A stretch of DNA of 64,000 nt from Acestrorhynchus altus (lineage: Eukaryota > Chordata > Actinopteri > Characiformes > Acestrorhynchidae). The stretch spans positions 15,085,168 through 15,149,167 of the forward strand of contig CM067522.1 of assembly GCA_034509495.1 (NCBI GenBank). The letters run 5' to 3'. The notes under the pieces are model-generated. The model saw only the letters and a program-made list of their open reading frames with translations. It was not told the DNA's origin and made no database searches. A program made the translations under genes and the position numbers. Shown here one piece after another: positions 32,712-44,200 of this stretch. Numbering within the stretch: position 1 is the stretch's first letter; each line of letters starts with the position of its first letter.

Positions 32712-33169
32712 CTTCCTGATAACATCAATTTAGCATGCTATTATCTAAAATGGTGGGATACCACACTCCTGCACAGTCTGACATAAATCTTAGAGAGCTG
32801 GGGGGACATTGAATATGCATGAGCTGAAACTGATATGACACTGCTGGCACATTAATATTCCTGTCACTGGAGGTTTTCAAACTTTCAAGTGGATGACTTG
32901 AGCGAAGCCAGTCTGGAGTCGCTCTAAAACAGGGCCAAAAGAACATGATCTATAATTAAAGATCTACAAGCCTGTGAACTATGGCGGGAGAGCAACCAGA
33001 GGAAGAAAAGGGCTGTTGACTTCAGATCTCTCAGACGAATCAGCACTTAAGCAGATGCAAATAAAGAGAGGAACCTGATCTCCAACATCTTCTTATGGAG
33101 TCAAAACAGCATCATATCCTTATTGTTTATCTTAGGTTCATATAATGTGGATTTGTACATTGAACACTC
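32712..33169. other. Unassigned sequence
   Basis: Mixed unique DNA containing ATCAATTTAGCATGCTATTA and several ATTA cores. May continue the block to the left. Confidence 0.3.
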
Positions 33170-34075
33170 TCTAAACCAGTTAAGACTGGCTAATAAACTA
33201 GGATTAAGCCTACACATGGATTTTCCATTCTGATGTCCATTCCAAAGTCCATTCAAAATGCAGTGTAGTCCAGGATTAGGCTTAATCCCTATCTGGGAAA
33301 CTGACACAAATCTTAATTCATAATGCTGTCTAGTCCAGAACTAGGCTTAATCTCTCTCCACGACACCAACACAAAATTCTTTCCAAGCCACGTAGTCCAG
33401 GAATAGGCCTAAACTTAATCCAACCCTAATTTCTGTTAATAAAATTGTTTAACCCAGTTCTAGTCTCATTTCATACAGCTGTTTAATAGAGTACTATACA
33501 TAATCCATATCTGGAAGACAGATCTGAATCTCCATTCATAAAGCTGCATAGCGCAGCACAAGGCTTAATCTCTGTCCATGAAAATAGTCTTAATCACCAT
33601 TCATAAAATTGTATAATCCAAGACTAGTCTTATTCCCTGTTAAGGAAACTATCCTAATATTTATTCACAAAACTGTGTAGTTCAGTACTAGGTTTAATCC
33701 CTACCTGGAATATTTTTACACTAATCTCAATCTCAGACTTGGGTGTCTTGAAAGGTGCTACATAAGTGTAGCAAATGAATGAATAAAGTTGTGAAGTTTC
33801 AGAACAAGATTTGATCCCTGTGCAGAAAACTAACCTTAAAGTTCTTAAAGCTGTGTATCCCAAGACTAGACTTAATCCCAGACCATGAGACTGCTGTGAA
33901 TCCATTCATAAATCTGTGGCTAGTTCAGAACTATAATTCATCCCTATCAAAAAAATTCATAAAGCTGTGAAGTCCAGGAGAAGGATAAATCCCTGTCTAG
34001 TATAGCAACCTTAACCTCTATTCCTAAACCTGTGTAGTCCAAAGCTAGATCCAGGCTTGATCCAAAACCAAACCC
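33170..34075 (+). repeat. Decayed ~60-bp tandem array (minisatellite)
   Basis: The motif AGTCCAGGAYTAGGCTTAAT recurs in variant form near 33267, 33333, 33391, 33550, 33615, 33678, 33796, 33856, 33914, 33972 and 34035, usually 58-65 bp apart. Between hits each unit carries a version of TCCCTGTCTGGAAAACTAAC and then CCATTCATAAAGCTGTGTAG. About 13 units are recognisable, each diverged from the others. An unrelated insert near 33740-33790 widens one interval. No coding capacity. Confidence 0.75.
33738..33790 (+). mobile_element. SINE/LINE 3'-tail fragment inside the array
   Basis: CTTGGGTGTCTTGAAAGGTG, then CTACATAAGTG and AAATGAATGAATAA, matches the GGTGTCTTGAAAGGCGCTATATAA-type tail common on fish retroposons, placed within the array. 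Confidence 0.45.
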
Positions 34076-34284
34076 AAGATGCTTTTGTGACACTGAAAAA
34101 TGATTAATTGGATCAAATCTCTTGAGAACAAGGAATCCATTAACATGTGTGGGGCAGGGGGTACTCAGTGCTCAACTGGCAACTTAATTCATCCCTGGAC
34201 TTTTATACAGACCGGTCCAGTTGGGGGGTGGGAACATTGAGGGAGACGTGACCAGCCCCTTCACCCTCCCACATCCTGGCTGGA
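34076..34284. other. Unassigned sequence
   Basis: Nothing recognised. A G-rich stretch lies near 34.15 kb. Confidence 0.35.
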
Positions 34285-34325
34285 CTTTTCCCAGTTCTCC
34301 CAATGGCCAGCCCATCCCTGGGACT
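34285..34325 (-). repeat. Fragment of a CGGGAGAACCGGGA-type interspersed repeat
   Basis: TTTTCCCAGTTCTCCCAATG followed by GCCAGCCCATCCCTGG is the reverse of the GGCGGACTGGCCATCGGGAG repeat of fish genomes. A plus-strand relative sits at 56.23 kb. Confidence 0.45.
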
Positions 34326-34639
34326 AATTCAGGGCTGCTGTTCTTAACATTTCAGAGGACAACAGAAAACTGTCTATAAAGAACCTCAACATAATGTTAA
34401 ACACAGTTATGGCAAGTTTTTTTTTATTATAGTGTACCTTCAATTCCAACTTGGCCTCACTGCATCACGAGTTCACCCCCTGCCCACTAAGTCCCGTTGT
34501 CATCTGAGTAGCCAGATAAGTTCTTTTCTAATCCTATAATTAGAGGTTGTCTAGAAGTCCTCTCATTTATTAATCTAGCATTAGGGATTAGTCGTTTGTG
34601 TGTGGTGTTTATATTTGTGACTATAATTCACATGCTTAG
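34326..34639. other. Unassigned sequence
   Basis: Nothing recognised. Confidence 0.35.
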
Positions 34640-35420
34640 TGCAGCCAAAACAAATCAGTCTGTCGTGGAGTTCCCCCATCTGTTGACTATCCTCCCGCTC
34701 TTGGTTTGATTTTTTTTTCTCTCCCTTGATGCCATCGTTTCATCCGAAGGGAGGACTGAATTTAACCCCTTTGCAAGGACGCCATCAAAAGTCAGATAAA
34801 AGTTTGTGCTGTTGGAGCAGCACGGCAGTGAGTTTTGTATTGTTACTATAAAAGGGAATGGATGAGTGCACTCCTTGAGATGTGTCGAGTCAAGCTGGGT
34901 ACGGGTTGCTGAACTTTCCGTAAAACTGTTAAAGTTACAGTTAAAATTGCTGGCACTTGCAGTTTTTGTCACTTGAGGATCTTGTAGACTATCAACATTT
35001 CAGCTTTCATGATATACCTTTAGGAATGGAATGGGAGCAGTGTGTGCCGAATACCTTCTAACACTTGGACGATATGAAAAATTAAAGATTCGAACAAGGA
35101 TCTTGCAATAAATAAAGCACACAACTTGAGAATCGGATGAGAGACAAGACTCAGGTAGACAGGTGATGCTCCTTAGATTTATCACTGCTGTAGGGGTCGA
35201 GCCGGACACCCTTGACATGTTGTTTACAATGAGCCTCCCAGGCTCCCTAAGCCATATTACTGAATCGCTACCCGGCACTATTCAGATCGATGGAGTTCAC
35301 CTGGATCAATCTTCTCTGGGATTACATCTGCGATACAAACCATACCGAGCGAGGCGTCTCTTCGCAGCGAGAGATACACATTGATGTAACCTCAGTAAAA
35401 GTGACAGATATGAAAACTGA
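34640..35420. other. Repeat-poor block; candidate conserved non-coding element
   Basis: A long stretch of balanced unique DNA with scattered CpGs (GTCGAGCCGGACACCC, CTACCCGGCACTATTCAGAT and ACCGAGCGAGGCGTCTC) and no repeat ends. Frames of 73-105 codons on both strands have no recognisable domain and no splice-site logic I can see. Confidence 0.35.
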
Positions 35421-35812
35421 CCTCAAATTGACGTGTAAATAACTGGCCGAATGTGGGAGCACATGAAAAAAACAACAACAGAAAAGCAGAGGGCACTTCA
35501 TCCAGAGTTATGGCAATGAAAGGGAAATACAGGTTACCATGGAGAAGTAAGGCAGCAAGAGTGAGAGAGCAAGAGGGAGACAGAGTGTGAGAAAGAGAGA
35601 TACCCATCAGCAGGATTGTTAACAGACATATTTCATAAATTGATCTGGCTCACACAACAGAAGTGCCTGAGAAGGCACATAGCCTGACCTTGACCATCTC
35701 TTAAGCACACCAACCATAAATAAATAAAACCAAGCTGCTTTGACAGGTACTGCCCATAGCTCTCCTTCTCTTTCTCCACGTCTGTCTAATTCTCTCTCTT
35801 ATACACACTCGC
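35421..35812. other. Unassigned sequence
   Basis: A GA-rich patch near 35.57-35.6 kb and otherwise plain. Confidence 0.35.

Positions 35813-35889
<77 letters not shown>
35813..35889. repeat. (CA)n microsatellite
   Basis: About 38 near-pure CA units. The HTHT and CVCV frames come from it. Confidence 0.97.
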
Positions 35890-36355
35890 CTTTTGTTTGG
35901 AATGTTTGCGAGCAGTCTGGCCATTCATCATAGGTTGCCATATTCCACCCCATAGTCCACCCCCCACCTCAAATATATCCATTTTGTCCCTCCTTGAAGA
36001 CTCCCCACAGCCTGAAAAGCTGAGCTCAGATTCATCCAGAGGTCAAAGCTGGAGAGATTGCTTTTTCTTGCCCTTTTATCTCCACCTCCCTTTCTTTTAG
36101 AGGCAACATACTGGAAGAAAACAAAGGAGCTTATGCTTCAAGACACACTTCTTTTAAGTATACCAGCAAGCTCCATATGCTCGTATGCTTAAAGGGCCCA
36201 TATCCATTGTTTTCCCTCATGTCCATTTATGAGCTCATGTGATTGCACCAACCAAAACAGATGTTACGTCTATATGACTATTGTCTATACTGTATTTATT
36301 CACACTTATTGCAAAAGGGCAAATATGTAATTCTGTTCATTGCTGTGTTCATTAC
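35890..36355. other. Unassigned sequence
   Basis: Nothing recognised. CCAGAGGTCAAAGCTGG near 36.04 kb holds one AGGTCA half-site. Confidence 0.3.
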
Positions 36356-36885
36356 CTTTAGAACCCAAGATAAGCAGTTTGCGGACAGTTACATGCCATA
36401 TTGTAGACATCATAACTCAGGAACCGAGTAGCTTACAGACATGATGCACATATAATAACAAACTACCATATTTTACCATTGTGGTCTTATTATGATGAGC
36501 TATCAGTGAATAATCCAGCTCTGAAAGCAAACATCCATGTGTACATGCTCAACCTGCATGCAGACTCTGACTGATCAGCAAGAGGGATGTCACTTTTTCA
36601 GACTGGGTTATAGAGAAAAATGAGAGGGGCTGTTTGCTCTCTTTCTTTGCTCACACAGTGTTCAAATTCCAGAATAAATGTCCTGAGAAGGAAGAATATT
36701 GATACATACATAAATAACAAAAATAATAAAGGATATTCAGGGTTTTTTTTCATTTGGACAGTGAAGTATTTTTTGAATACATATCCTTGTCAATGTGATT
36801 ACTACAAATAACTAATCCCAGTTATTGCATCAGCTCAAAAACAATCTGGATGATCAATTTCATCAGGATTTTGTAAAAGTTATAA
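36356..36885 (+). mobile_element. TTAA-flanked MITE family, long copy
   Basis: Starts CTTTAGAACCCAAGAT and runs through CATAACTCAGGAACCGAGTA, CATGCTCAACCTGCATGCAG, GCTCACACAGTGTTCAAATT, ACAAATAACTAATCCCAG and CTGGATGATCAATTTCATCA. The far terminus is eroded. No coding frame. Confidence 0.7.
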
Positions 36886-37529
36886 AATAAAAGTTATAAA
36901 ATTGTAGATGCAATACATTTTTTAAATCATAACATGGTCTAATAGTTAATTATACAAATAATTTAATTATCTTACAGTTCAAATGAATACCAAAATGAGT
37001 AGCACAGGATCTCCTGAAAAAAAAGTTTTTTTTTCCCTCCAAAGCGGCAGAGTAAATTCAGTGTAAATTAAAAATTTATCCCATTTTAGAGCATTTCTAT
37101 TGGTCCACTCATCATGAAATGTTGATGCAATGTCAAAAACTATGGTTATGGTTAATTTACCCATGATAAAAAAAATATTTGTTCAAGAGAACAAAATACG
37201 ATCCAAAGGATAAAAAAACTGTTAAAGTAATAGTGATGCAATAACCTTCTCAACCTTACATTAACCTGAGCTGGATGTCCATAAGCAGAGGTTAACCTGA
37301 CCTAGAGGATATAGCATGTAAGGCATGGCCTCAGATCTTTGGATCAGCTAAAAGTGGGTTTAACCTTCCCTAATAATACCAACATGCCCAGCAGCAAGAC
37401 GCTGAGGTCAGGCTTTTGAACAGAGAGCAGAAATCTATCCTGCTGGCCCACATGGACCTCTGGACACTCCAATTCTCTCGTTTTTTGTTAATTTAGTGAG
37501 TTGGTGGATCCTGCACGTGTCAGCAAGCT
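36886..37529. other. Unassigned AT-rich sequence
   Basis: AT-rich to 37.2 kb, then mixed. Nothing recognised. Confidence 0.35.
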
Positions 37530-37660
37530 GTACTGAATGGCCAAATGTCACTGCGGTACAATGGCGACGAGGACTCGTCAGCCGGGCCTGTATCGCTACA
37601 TGGCAGCCGCACAGGACGATAATAGATTAATTTCATGAGTGTCACAGCCCTAGAGCACAA
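37530..37660. other. Short CpG-containing unique block
   Basis: Several CpGs in ~100 bp (GCGACGAGGACTCGTCAGCC and GGACGATAATAGATTAATTT), next to homeodomain-like TTAAT cores. Candidate conserved element. Confidence 0.25.
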
Positions 37661-38269
37661 TATCTTCCCTTGGATTCTATTTTTTCTCACTCATATTCTC
37701 CAAGAGGTAACAGTAAGAAGACAGTAAAAGGTTTTTGATACATGGGGAAAGGGCAGGGAGAATGGAGCTGTTGGAGTTGAAGTCAGACAGACATGAACAG
37801 GATACAACATTCCGAGTACAACCCTCGGTTTGAAGCCTCAGCTGTCATTAAAGTCAGAATTGCTAGGCTATAAAGTTTGTAGGAAAAAAGAATTTTGTGT
37901 CTCATACAGCTTAGCTATCCTCCCCATATCTCCAAGTGGCAGCTATTCATCACTGTAGGTTATGATAGTCACTGTCTTACAATTCAAACCACTGTTATAC
38001 TAATAATGTAGTAAAAGGCCTTGGAATTCCTAGTAGGGCATTTCTTGGGTATGGGTCTCTTCCATGCCCTACAATCAATCTACACTTCAATGGACTCTTT
38101 TCATCCCATTATGAAGACCTGGAATGTGACAGCCTCTGACGCTTTTAAAGTCTGCCACGGAAAAAAAAAAACACCAAAAAGAACAAAGAGGCCATTGGAA
38201 CGTTTCGTATTATGCAGCCATGAAGCCTATCTGGTGTTCACAAGATCATGCGCATAGCTATCATTACTG
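37661..38269. other. Unassigned sequence
   Basis: Nothing recognised. A poly-A run lies at 38.16 kb. Confidence 0.35.
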
Positions 38270-38560
38270 GTCCTTGCCACTCACCATAAAACACATGGCT
38301 GGAATTCTTTGCCTCCTACTGCGGGATGCCACCCTGGCCAGAGTCATTTGCATGTGTGATGTCACCGCTCCATAAAAGGGCATGGAATTGCTGGACGTGG
38401 TCATTATGCGTTCCATCAATGTCCTCTATGCACTGCCTGGAGGCCACGCATTTTCTGTGGCAGGACAAAGTAAATACGTGAACAGGATACTAACAGCTGC
38501 CGCCGTGTTTTCCGAGCAGCAAATTTCAGATCTTGCTGCTCAGAAATGCTGCCGTACACA
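38270..38560. other. Repeat-poor block with octamer and CRE-like motifs
   Basis: Balanced unique DNA. An exact octamer and a CRE-like site lie within 20 bp of each other, followed by CCATAAAAGGG (MEF2/TATA-like). Opposing 62-65-codon frames have no domain. Confidence 0.3.
38346..38364 (+). promoter_or_regulatory. Octamer ATTTGCAT plus CRE-like TGATGTCA
   Basis: ATTTGCAT (38346-38353) is an exact POU octamer. TGATGTCA (38357-38364) is one base from the CREB/ATF palindrome TGACGTCA. The pair is separated by three bases. Confidence 0.3.
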
Positions 38561-39412
38561 CGGCATGTAAGACAGCGCTCATAAAGGTACTCCAAGAAAT
38601 GAAACCAGCTCACAGAACCATGCTTATCTGGTAATCATGACTTTGTTGACCCTTCGTGCCACTGGCTCTGTGGGATCTTTGAGGCACTGGCTCTTTCTCC
38701 AAAGCACAGCTTTCCCATGTTTGCCTGTGAATGTTAACTAGCCGGTCAGGGTCCTGTGTGAGGACTGCCTGGGCCTTCGCAAGGGGCACCCTGCAATTGA
38801 CACAGTCAGGAGGCAAAAGAAAGGCAAAACAAAAGTCTATTCACAGCTGAATCCTCTTATGAACTCGCCCATCCCCCTCTTAAATCAAGGGGAAAGAAAG
38901 CAGGGTAAGGGAGGAGAATGAAGGAAAGAGAGAAGAAATTGAAAGTATAAAAGGTCTGGATGAAAGCCTCAAATGTGAATGACAGGTAACTGTCAGAGGA
39001 CTTTTCGTGCTTTTTTTTTTGTTTGTTTGTTTGGATTTTGTTTTTGACCATTTTGCTTCTGTTTGCTCATACGTTCTTATACCTCCACCACTGTTTACCC
39101 AGTGGTTCCATGCTGGATGCAGTTGGTGGCATTGTTCTGTATGCTTTCACTGCTGGTGAAAGCCACTGCCAGTCACGTTAATGAAAAAGACATCTCATCC
39201 ACTGTCTTACCCAGTATAGTTTAACCTAAATGAACTACTCTGACCTACGGACAATTTACCTTGTGACCATGAACTGTTCCCACATTGGTTAATGCAACGG
39301 TCAGCAGGTGTGGCAAACATTAGCTTCGACATGTCTGCAAAGACATTCTAATATCACTGATAACTGTACTAAACATGTATTTACTTATTAGTGTCAGAAA
39401 TAAACACAAAAC

Positions 39413-39414
<2 letters not shown>
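38561..39414. other. Unassigned sequence
   Basis: A T-run followed by (GTTT)n near 39.01-39.03 kb. No gene or repeat end recognised. Confidence 0.35.

Positions 39415-39461
<47 letters not shown>
39415..39461. repeat. (AC)n microsatellite
   Basis: About 23 AC units, pure. Confidence 0.95.
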
Positions 39462-39463
<2 letters not shown>

Positions 39464-39680
39464 TATATTATGTGGGTGGTGGGTCTTTCTCAGCACTCCA
39501 GTGACACTGACACGATGGTGGTGTGTTGCACTTGTATGAGTGGATCAACACAACAGTGCTGTGGGTGTGTTTCAACACTGTGTGCACACTCCTATCATGA
39601 TCCACCTTGTGGATGCTCATGTGTATCTGCAAAGTTTGTGTTGGTCATCCTGGTCAGTAGAGACAGCAAAAAACAACGAA
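39462..39680 (+). mobile_element. Dispersed DNA-transposon-type repeat (TATGTGGGTGGTGG head)
   Basis: ATTATGTGGGTGGTGGGTCT, TCTCAGCACTCCAGTGACAC, ATGGTGGTGTGTTGCACTTG, GAGTGGATCAACACAACAGT, GATCCACCTTGTGGATG and GTTGGTCATCCTGG match, in order, a common fish repeat of this head type. It is truncated on the right. The 81- and 105-codon frames inside are not genes. Confidence 0.65.
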
Positions 39681-40079
39681 CAGACGAGCAGATTTTCAAG
39701 CCCTTTTTTATTTGATTTACATTTTCATAGTTTATTTAAACATGAAATTCAATATTATAATAATTTGAGATTCTGGATTTCAGCCATACCGATCAACAAA
39801 GTCTTGAAATATTTCACTTTACAGTTTGTGAATATAAAATACGAGATTTTCAAATGAAATTATGAACATGAATGAATTTCACAGTATTCAGTTTCGAGAT
39901 GCACTAGTGTGTTCATGCAGAGAGACAGAGAAACTACTGTATCGTAAACAAAAAAGAAGCATGGCTGTAAGTACTCTGCTTTTCCAAAAAAAAAAAAGGA
40001 AGTGATCTACATAACTGACTCCCACGGTCATTTCAGTTTTCCTCTTTCTGTCCCTTCATCAATTCATGCCTGTCTCATG
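39681..40079. other. Unassigned sequence
   Basis: AT-rich. Nothing recognised. Confidence 0.35.
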
Positions 40080-40345
40080 ATTGGCCCCCATCACCTGAGG
40101 AGGAGAATTCTGCCTGCTTGCAGCCCAGTGCACCCATTATTGTTCTTTAACAGCCCATAAATCCGCGTGGAGATGTTTGCTAAAAGAGGAATTTGGGTCA
40201 AAGGTCACCCCGAGCTATCCTTCTGCCCCCCTCTCACCAGATGGCACCTCCAACTTTCCCAGGCCATCGGAGAGCAGCCGCCAGCTCGCCCACCTCTCTC
40301 TGCTGCTCCAGGGGCTGGACCGCTCACGTTCAACAGTCTAAACAA
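40080..40345. other. Repeat-poor block with perfect DR1; candidate conserved non-coding element
   Basis: Balanced unique DNA (TGGCCCCCATCACCTGAGG, CCCATAAATCCGCGTGG). Open in two plus frames (91 and 137 codons) but with no domain. The exact DR1 lies in the middle. Confidence 0.3.
40195..40207 (+). promoter_or_regulatory. DR1 nuclear-receptor motif
   Basis: GGGTCA-A-AGGTCA, an exact DR1 with the A spacer preferred by RXR heterodimers and HNF4. Confidence 0.4.
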
Positions 40346-41119
40346 AGATTCCTCTCCTTTTCTGGAAGATTTAAGTGTAAACAGGAAGAGAAACCTAACT
40401 CCAGTACTTTTCAGGAGTGCAGTGTTTCAGCAGAGGGGCTGAAACAGGGGCTGCCTCTAGGTGCCCTACTGTCAGTCCCTTCCATTTTGGACATATTTCA
40501 AGCTGTTTCGTACTCTGACAGTTCACATGCGGAAAATGTGGAACTGAAACAAGCAGTTTGCAGGGTTTTTTTTTCCAGCTTTTCTTCTATAATTTGCCCT
40601 CCTTGATGACATATTTGTGAGCTAAATGGATTTTAAAAAGATGTTTAATTTCTAATACTGTATTTCAAAGCTGAATTAGACATATTTATATTGGAATGAA
40701 GTGATATTAATGGAGAGCATAATGAAATAATCCATGCAAATCGTCAAATGAATATTGATATGACTGCCTCCCACTCTATGTAAATGTAAAACATTAGAGG
40801 GTTAGAGGGTGTATATTTGAACCATGTCAGTAATTGCAGAGATTTAACAAATTAGAGAAATGTGTGCCAACAGCAGTGCAATCTCATGTATATAAATGGC
40901 TCTGTTTGAAAGTTTTTTTATGCTCTGCTTTAATTGGAGCTGAACTGCGGAGTGGGATTGTTCAGGTTCTCTACAGCAACAAGCATATTTGTCAAGGTTT
41001 TTAGGAAAACCTCTGCAATTACAGCAGACTGTGAAATGTGGAAGAGTCTGTAATAATGTACACTGGTCAATTGTAAGGTCAGACCTTTCTAAATACTCTG
41101 TACTATATGCAAATGGGGT
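40346..41119. other. Unassigned sequence
   Basis: AT-rich from 40.6 kb, with CATTAGAGGGTTAGAGGGTG. No gene. Confidence 0.35.
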
Positions 41120-41285
41120 TTAGATTTACATTTACAGTATTTAGCAGGCACCAGAGCGACGTACAAGCTTAGTCACATAACAGAGGTAAGACAGAGTAGT
41201 GTTACACTCTTATTGGGAATCAAACCCCAGTCTCCCACATGGTGTGGTGGCTCACTGGTGGTGTTATCTGTTGTGCCACAAGAAA
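41120..41285 (+). mobile_element. Interspersed repeat (ATTTACATTTACAGTATTTAGC head)
   Basis: TTTACATTTACAGTATTTAG, then CAGGCACCAGAGCGACGTAC and GGGAATCAAACCCCAGTCTC and a tRNA-like CACTGGTGGTGTTATCTG, match a widely dispersed fish repeat in which an AGCGACTTACA block follows the ATTTACATTTA head. The GAATCAAACCCC part resembles a reversed B box, suggesting a tRNA-related end. Some internal sequence is missing. Confidence 0.6.
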
Positions 41286-42904
41286 CCACATTCACATTAG
41301 TCTTAATGTCAAAATTTGGTGAACACAGCAGGTAAAAGTGGTCCAAATCTGATCTTTTTCACCATATGTAACCCAGATATGTGATTAGGGTGGCAGTGTG
41401 AACAGCAAAAAGAAAACACAGAATCTTCAACTCCAGTTTGGGCCACTTTCATATGCGGTAATAAAATCTGATATACATTGGTTTCTCAGCAAAACACCAA
41501 AAATGGTTACCATGACAATACAGGTCAAAGAATGAACACAAAGAAGCCTTAGTGTATTTACAGAAGCTGGTTTTCCTTTTCCAATTGAAATTTCCCTTGT
41601 TATTGTATGAAGTTCCATTAGACATGGTCTAAAACTACATTAAATGAAATCTTCTCCTTCTCCTGTAAACTCTCCAATTTGGAAATACAAGGTTTTGTTA
41701 TGATAGCAACGTAGTTTTGGTGTGTCATTTTATTTTGCGAATTCCACTCCAGAAGCCTGGCTGCAGGACTGCAGTACTATTTTCCCTCCTTTTGATTAAC
41801 TCCTGTGCAAAGCAGCTTTACGTTCTGTAATGCCAAGACAGACTGTTTTACATTTCTAATTTGTCATTTCGAGAGGAGGGGTAGTAGCCTGAATTGCCTA
41901 CTCTGGGTTAAGCTCCTTATGCTCACTTATACCTTTTTAAGGATTTTGTAAGGCTGAACGGAACAGCCCAGGTAGAGACGGCCCACTCCCTACACTGAGG
42001 ATAAAACTAGTGTAAACAAAGGGAATGAAGCTGCTGCGCTGTGAATGCCTTGCTCGGCGAGGGGTTCTACTCACATTCATTTATTTCAAGTTGTCTTTAG
42101 ACTAGCCGTAGAATTCACTCCCAGTGAGATCAGTGGGAAAGTGGCACAGCAGCAGTCTTCTTTCCAGTGGGTTCATGATCCTCAAACAGTGGTATGGACG
42201 TGAAGCACAGAACAAATGGCTGAAAGGTGTCTGGCTGAGAAGTGTGTGGGGTGCACTTGCTCCACAGGATGGCCCACTCTTCCACTTGCATGTGACCCAA
42301 GTTCCTGAAACCAGGGCAAGCCCCCAGTGACATCCAGAAAAAGCAAATGCAACTAGAACAAGAAAAGAAACGGATGTAGAGTGGATAGACCAAAAATAAC
42401 TAATGGAAAATACCCTTGTTTTTCGATTGCTGTCATTTTTCATATGTTGAAATCATCTGAAAGTACAAGAGGTCCTACACATTAAATAAAAAGGGGTATT
42501 TAATTAAAATTCAATAAAGTCCAGTTAGAGGAAATTTCCTAAAGCCAAGGTCTGGATAATCGCAACATCTTAATATTGCTTCATAACATAACTTGCGTAA
42601 TAATTCAGTGCAATTACTGGTTTATTGAAGTAGCCTAGTAGGTATATGAATGTTTTTTGTCATCAATTGAATATCAAATAAAACTGCAAGTGAAATTACA
42701 ATTTCACCAATATTTATTGACAGTTTCCAGTCTGAAATAAGAAAAATAAGAAATAAGGAAGCTCTAGGATGATGGCGTTGGCTGGCACTCTGCCCTGCAG
42801 GTGTCAATCACTCGAGTTGCAGAGTTCAACCTAATGTCCAGATCTGACTGGCTGAGCAGCATCACATGTGAAATGTAGACTGCATATGATTAGTCTGTGA
42901 GTTT
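41286..42904. other. Unassigned sequence
   Basis: Includes AATACAAGGTTTTGTTATGA at 41.69 kb (compare 13.42 kb) with GTAGTTTTGGTGTGTCATTT, probably a diverged interspersed repeat. The frames at 42.10-42.44 kb (68-113 codons, both strands) show no domain. Confidence 0.3.
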
Positions 42905-43090
42905 TCTGGGGTTGGGGGTTCGATCCCCACCCGGGTTTATTCGGGTACCCAGTTTCCTCCCAATAACTGCCCTAGGTGTGACTATGTGTGTAGTACCCTG
43001 CAATGGACTGGTGCCCTGTCCAAGTGGGATTCCTGCAGTGTGCCTAATGATTCCAAGTATGAAACTCATAATATAATGTCTGAGTGAATG
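42905..43090 (+). mobile_element. tRNA-derived SINE, 5'-truncated and decayed
   Basis: GGGGGTTCGATCCCCACCCG (B box within), then TTTATTCGGGTACCCAGTTT, TGCCCTAGGTGTGACTATGT, CCTGCAATGGACTGGTGCCC, TGTCCAAGTGGGATTCCTG and GCCTAATGATTCCAAG follow the body of the fish SINE. The A-box half is missing, and no target duplications were identified. Confidence 0.75.
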
Positions 43091-44200
43091 ACTTTATAAA
43101 GAGGCTCTAGATTTAACAAAGGTTGAATTGTTACATTTGCCAAAGTGACAACTGAAATGTTCTTTAGGGAAGCAAATGTGTTTCCTATTCCATAGCAATG
43201 CTCCAAAAATGAATTTGGATCCTTTATTTTTAAGAGTAATATGTGTGCTACGAGCAAGCACTGGGTCAAGGTCGAATTCCGAAGGGTTTGGTGCTCTAAT
43301 CGACAAAAACAAGTCAGCCTGCAAAGCTTCACTGGAGCAAGGACCTTCTTGATGTAGAGCAAAGGTCTGAAGATAGCCAGCTGCCAGACAAGGCCAATGA
43401 TGACAAAACCAGCATTTCATGGACCAGTTCGTCATAGACCATAACCAAGAGATTCCAGGTGGCTTTGTTTCATAACTGTGCAACCTACTGACATCTGACT
43501 GATGTGGTGAAAGACCTGTGGCTACACATTACCAGGTAGCATTCCAAAGAGTCGGATCTGATGTCTTAGGCCTGGCTGTGCTTATACACTGTTCTGGGAA
43601 CATTTGCAGCATAATAAATAAGACAACAGATTTATACGTACGCTGATAGTTTCCATTGCACAATAAACTTACAGATAGGAAGGGCTGCATGGAAAGATCG
43701 TAATGGTACGACACGTTTTCTTCTGAAAACATGGAAACAGAGAAAACAAACAAAAGCAAAGAAATATGCCCTGTGAGGAAATGCCGGGTAGAGGAACGAC
43801 GTGTAGGTTTTGAATATAATGCAAACTCCATTGGGAATTAAAGGGGCCAGAGGGTTTCCGATAAAATGCCCAAGTGAAAACATACAGTCCAAATTCTGCT
43901 AGCAAGCCTTTCCATCTGAATGCTTGGCGTATTGTGGAAAGCATCAGCACATCTGCTTCTACTCCCACCAGCCTCGACTCCAGGTCACACAGCCCTATAA
44001 GAGCACACTTTGGCCTTGGTAAAATGTTTGAAGGATTTTTATACAAGGATAGTGACTTTGAGATTTCGCCGAGCAAAACAAACCCTAGTATTCTCTCAGT
44101 TCTGGGAAGAACACTACAGAGAAAGCGAGAGCACTTTGATCGAGAAGGGCAAAATAAAGACATCAGAATTGTGATTGATGAGTTTTGCTAGCAGACAGAA
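43091..44200 (-). other. Stretch of overlapping minus-strand open frames
   Basis: Frames of 98, 129, 100, 86 and 164 codons stack on the minus strand between 43066 and 44163, with a 105-codon plus frame opposite the last. None has a recognisable domain, repeat or splice pattern. The longest (43669-44163) is the longest frame in the window. Given the stop-codon frequency at this composition, one such frame in 64 kb is unlikely but not remarkable. Treated as non-coding unless conserved. Confidence 0.2.

Noticed and set aside
33170..34075. Tandem array considered as a CRISPR array
   Set aside because: Units are ~60 bp, diverged and contiguous, with no identical repeats or unique spacers, and the DNA is vertebrate.
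40193..40606. 137-codon plus frame
   Set aside because: No domain; it overlaps another open plus frame and about one frame of this length is expected by chance in the window.
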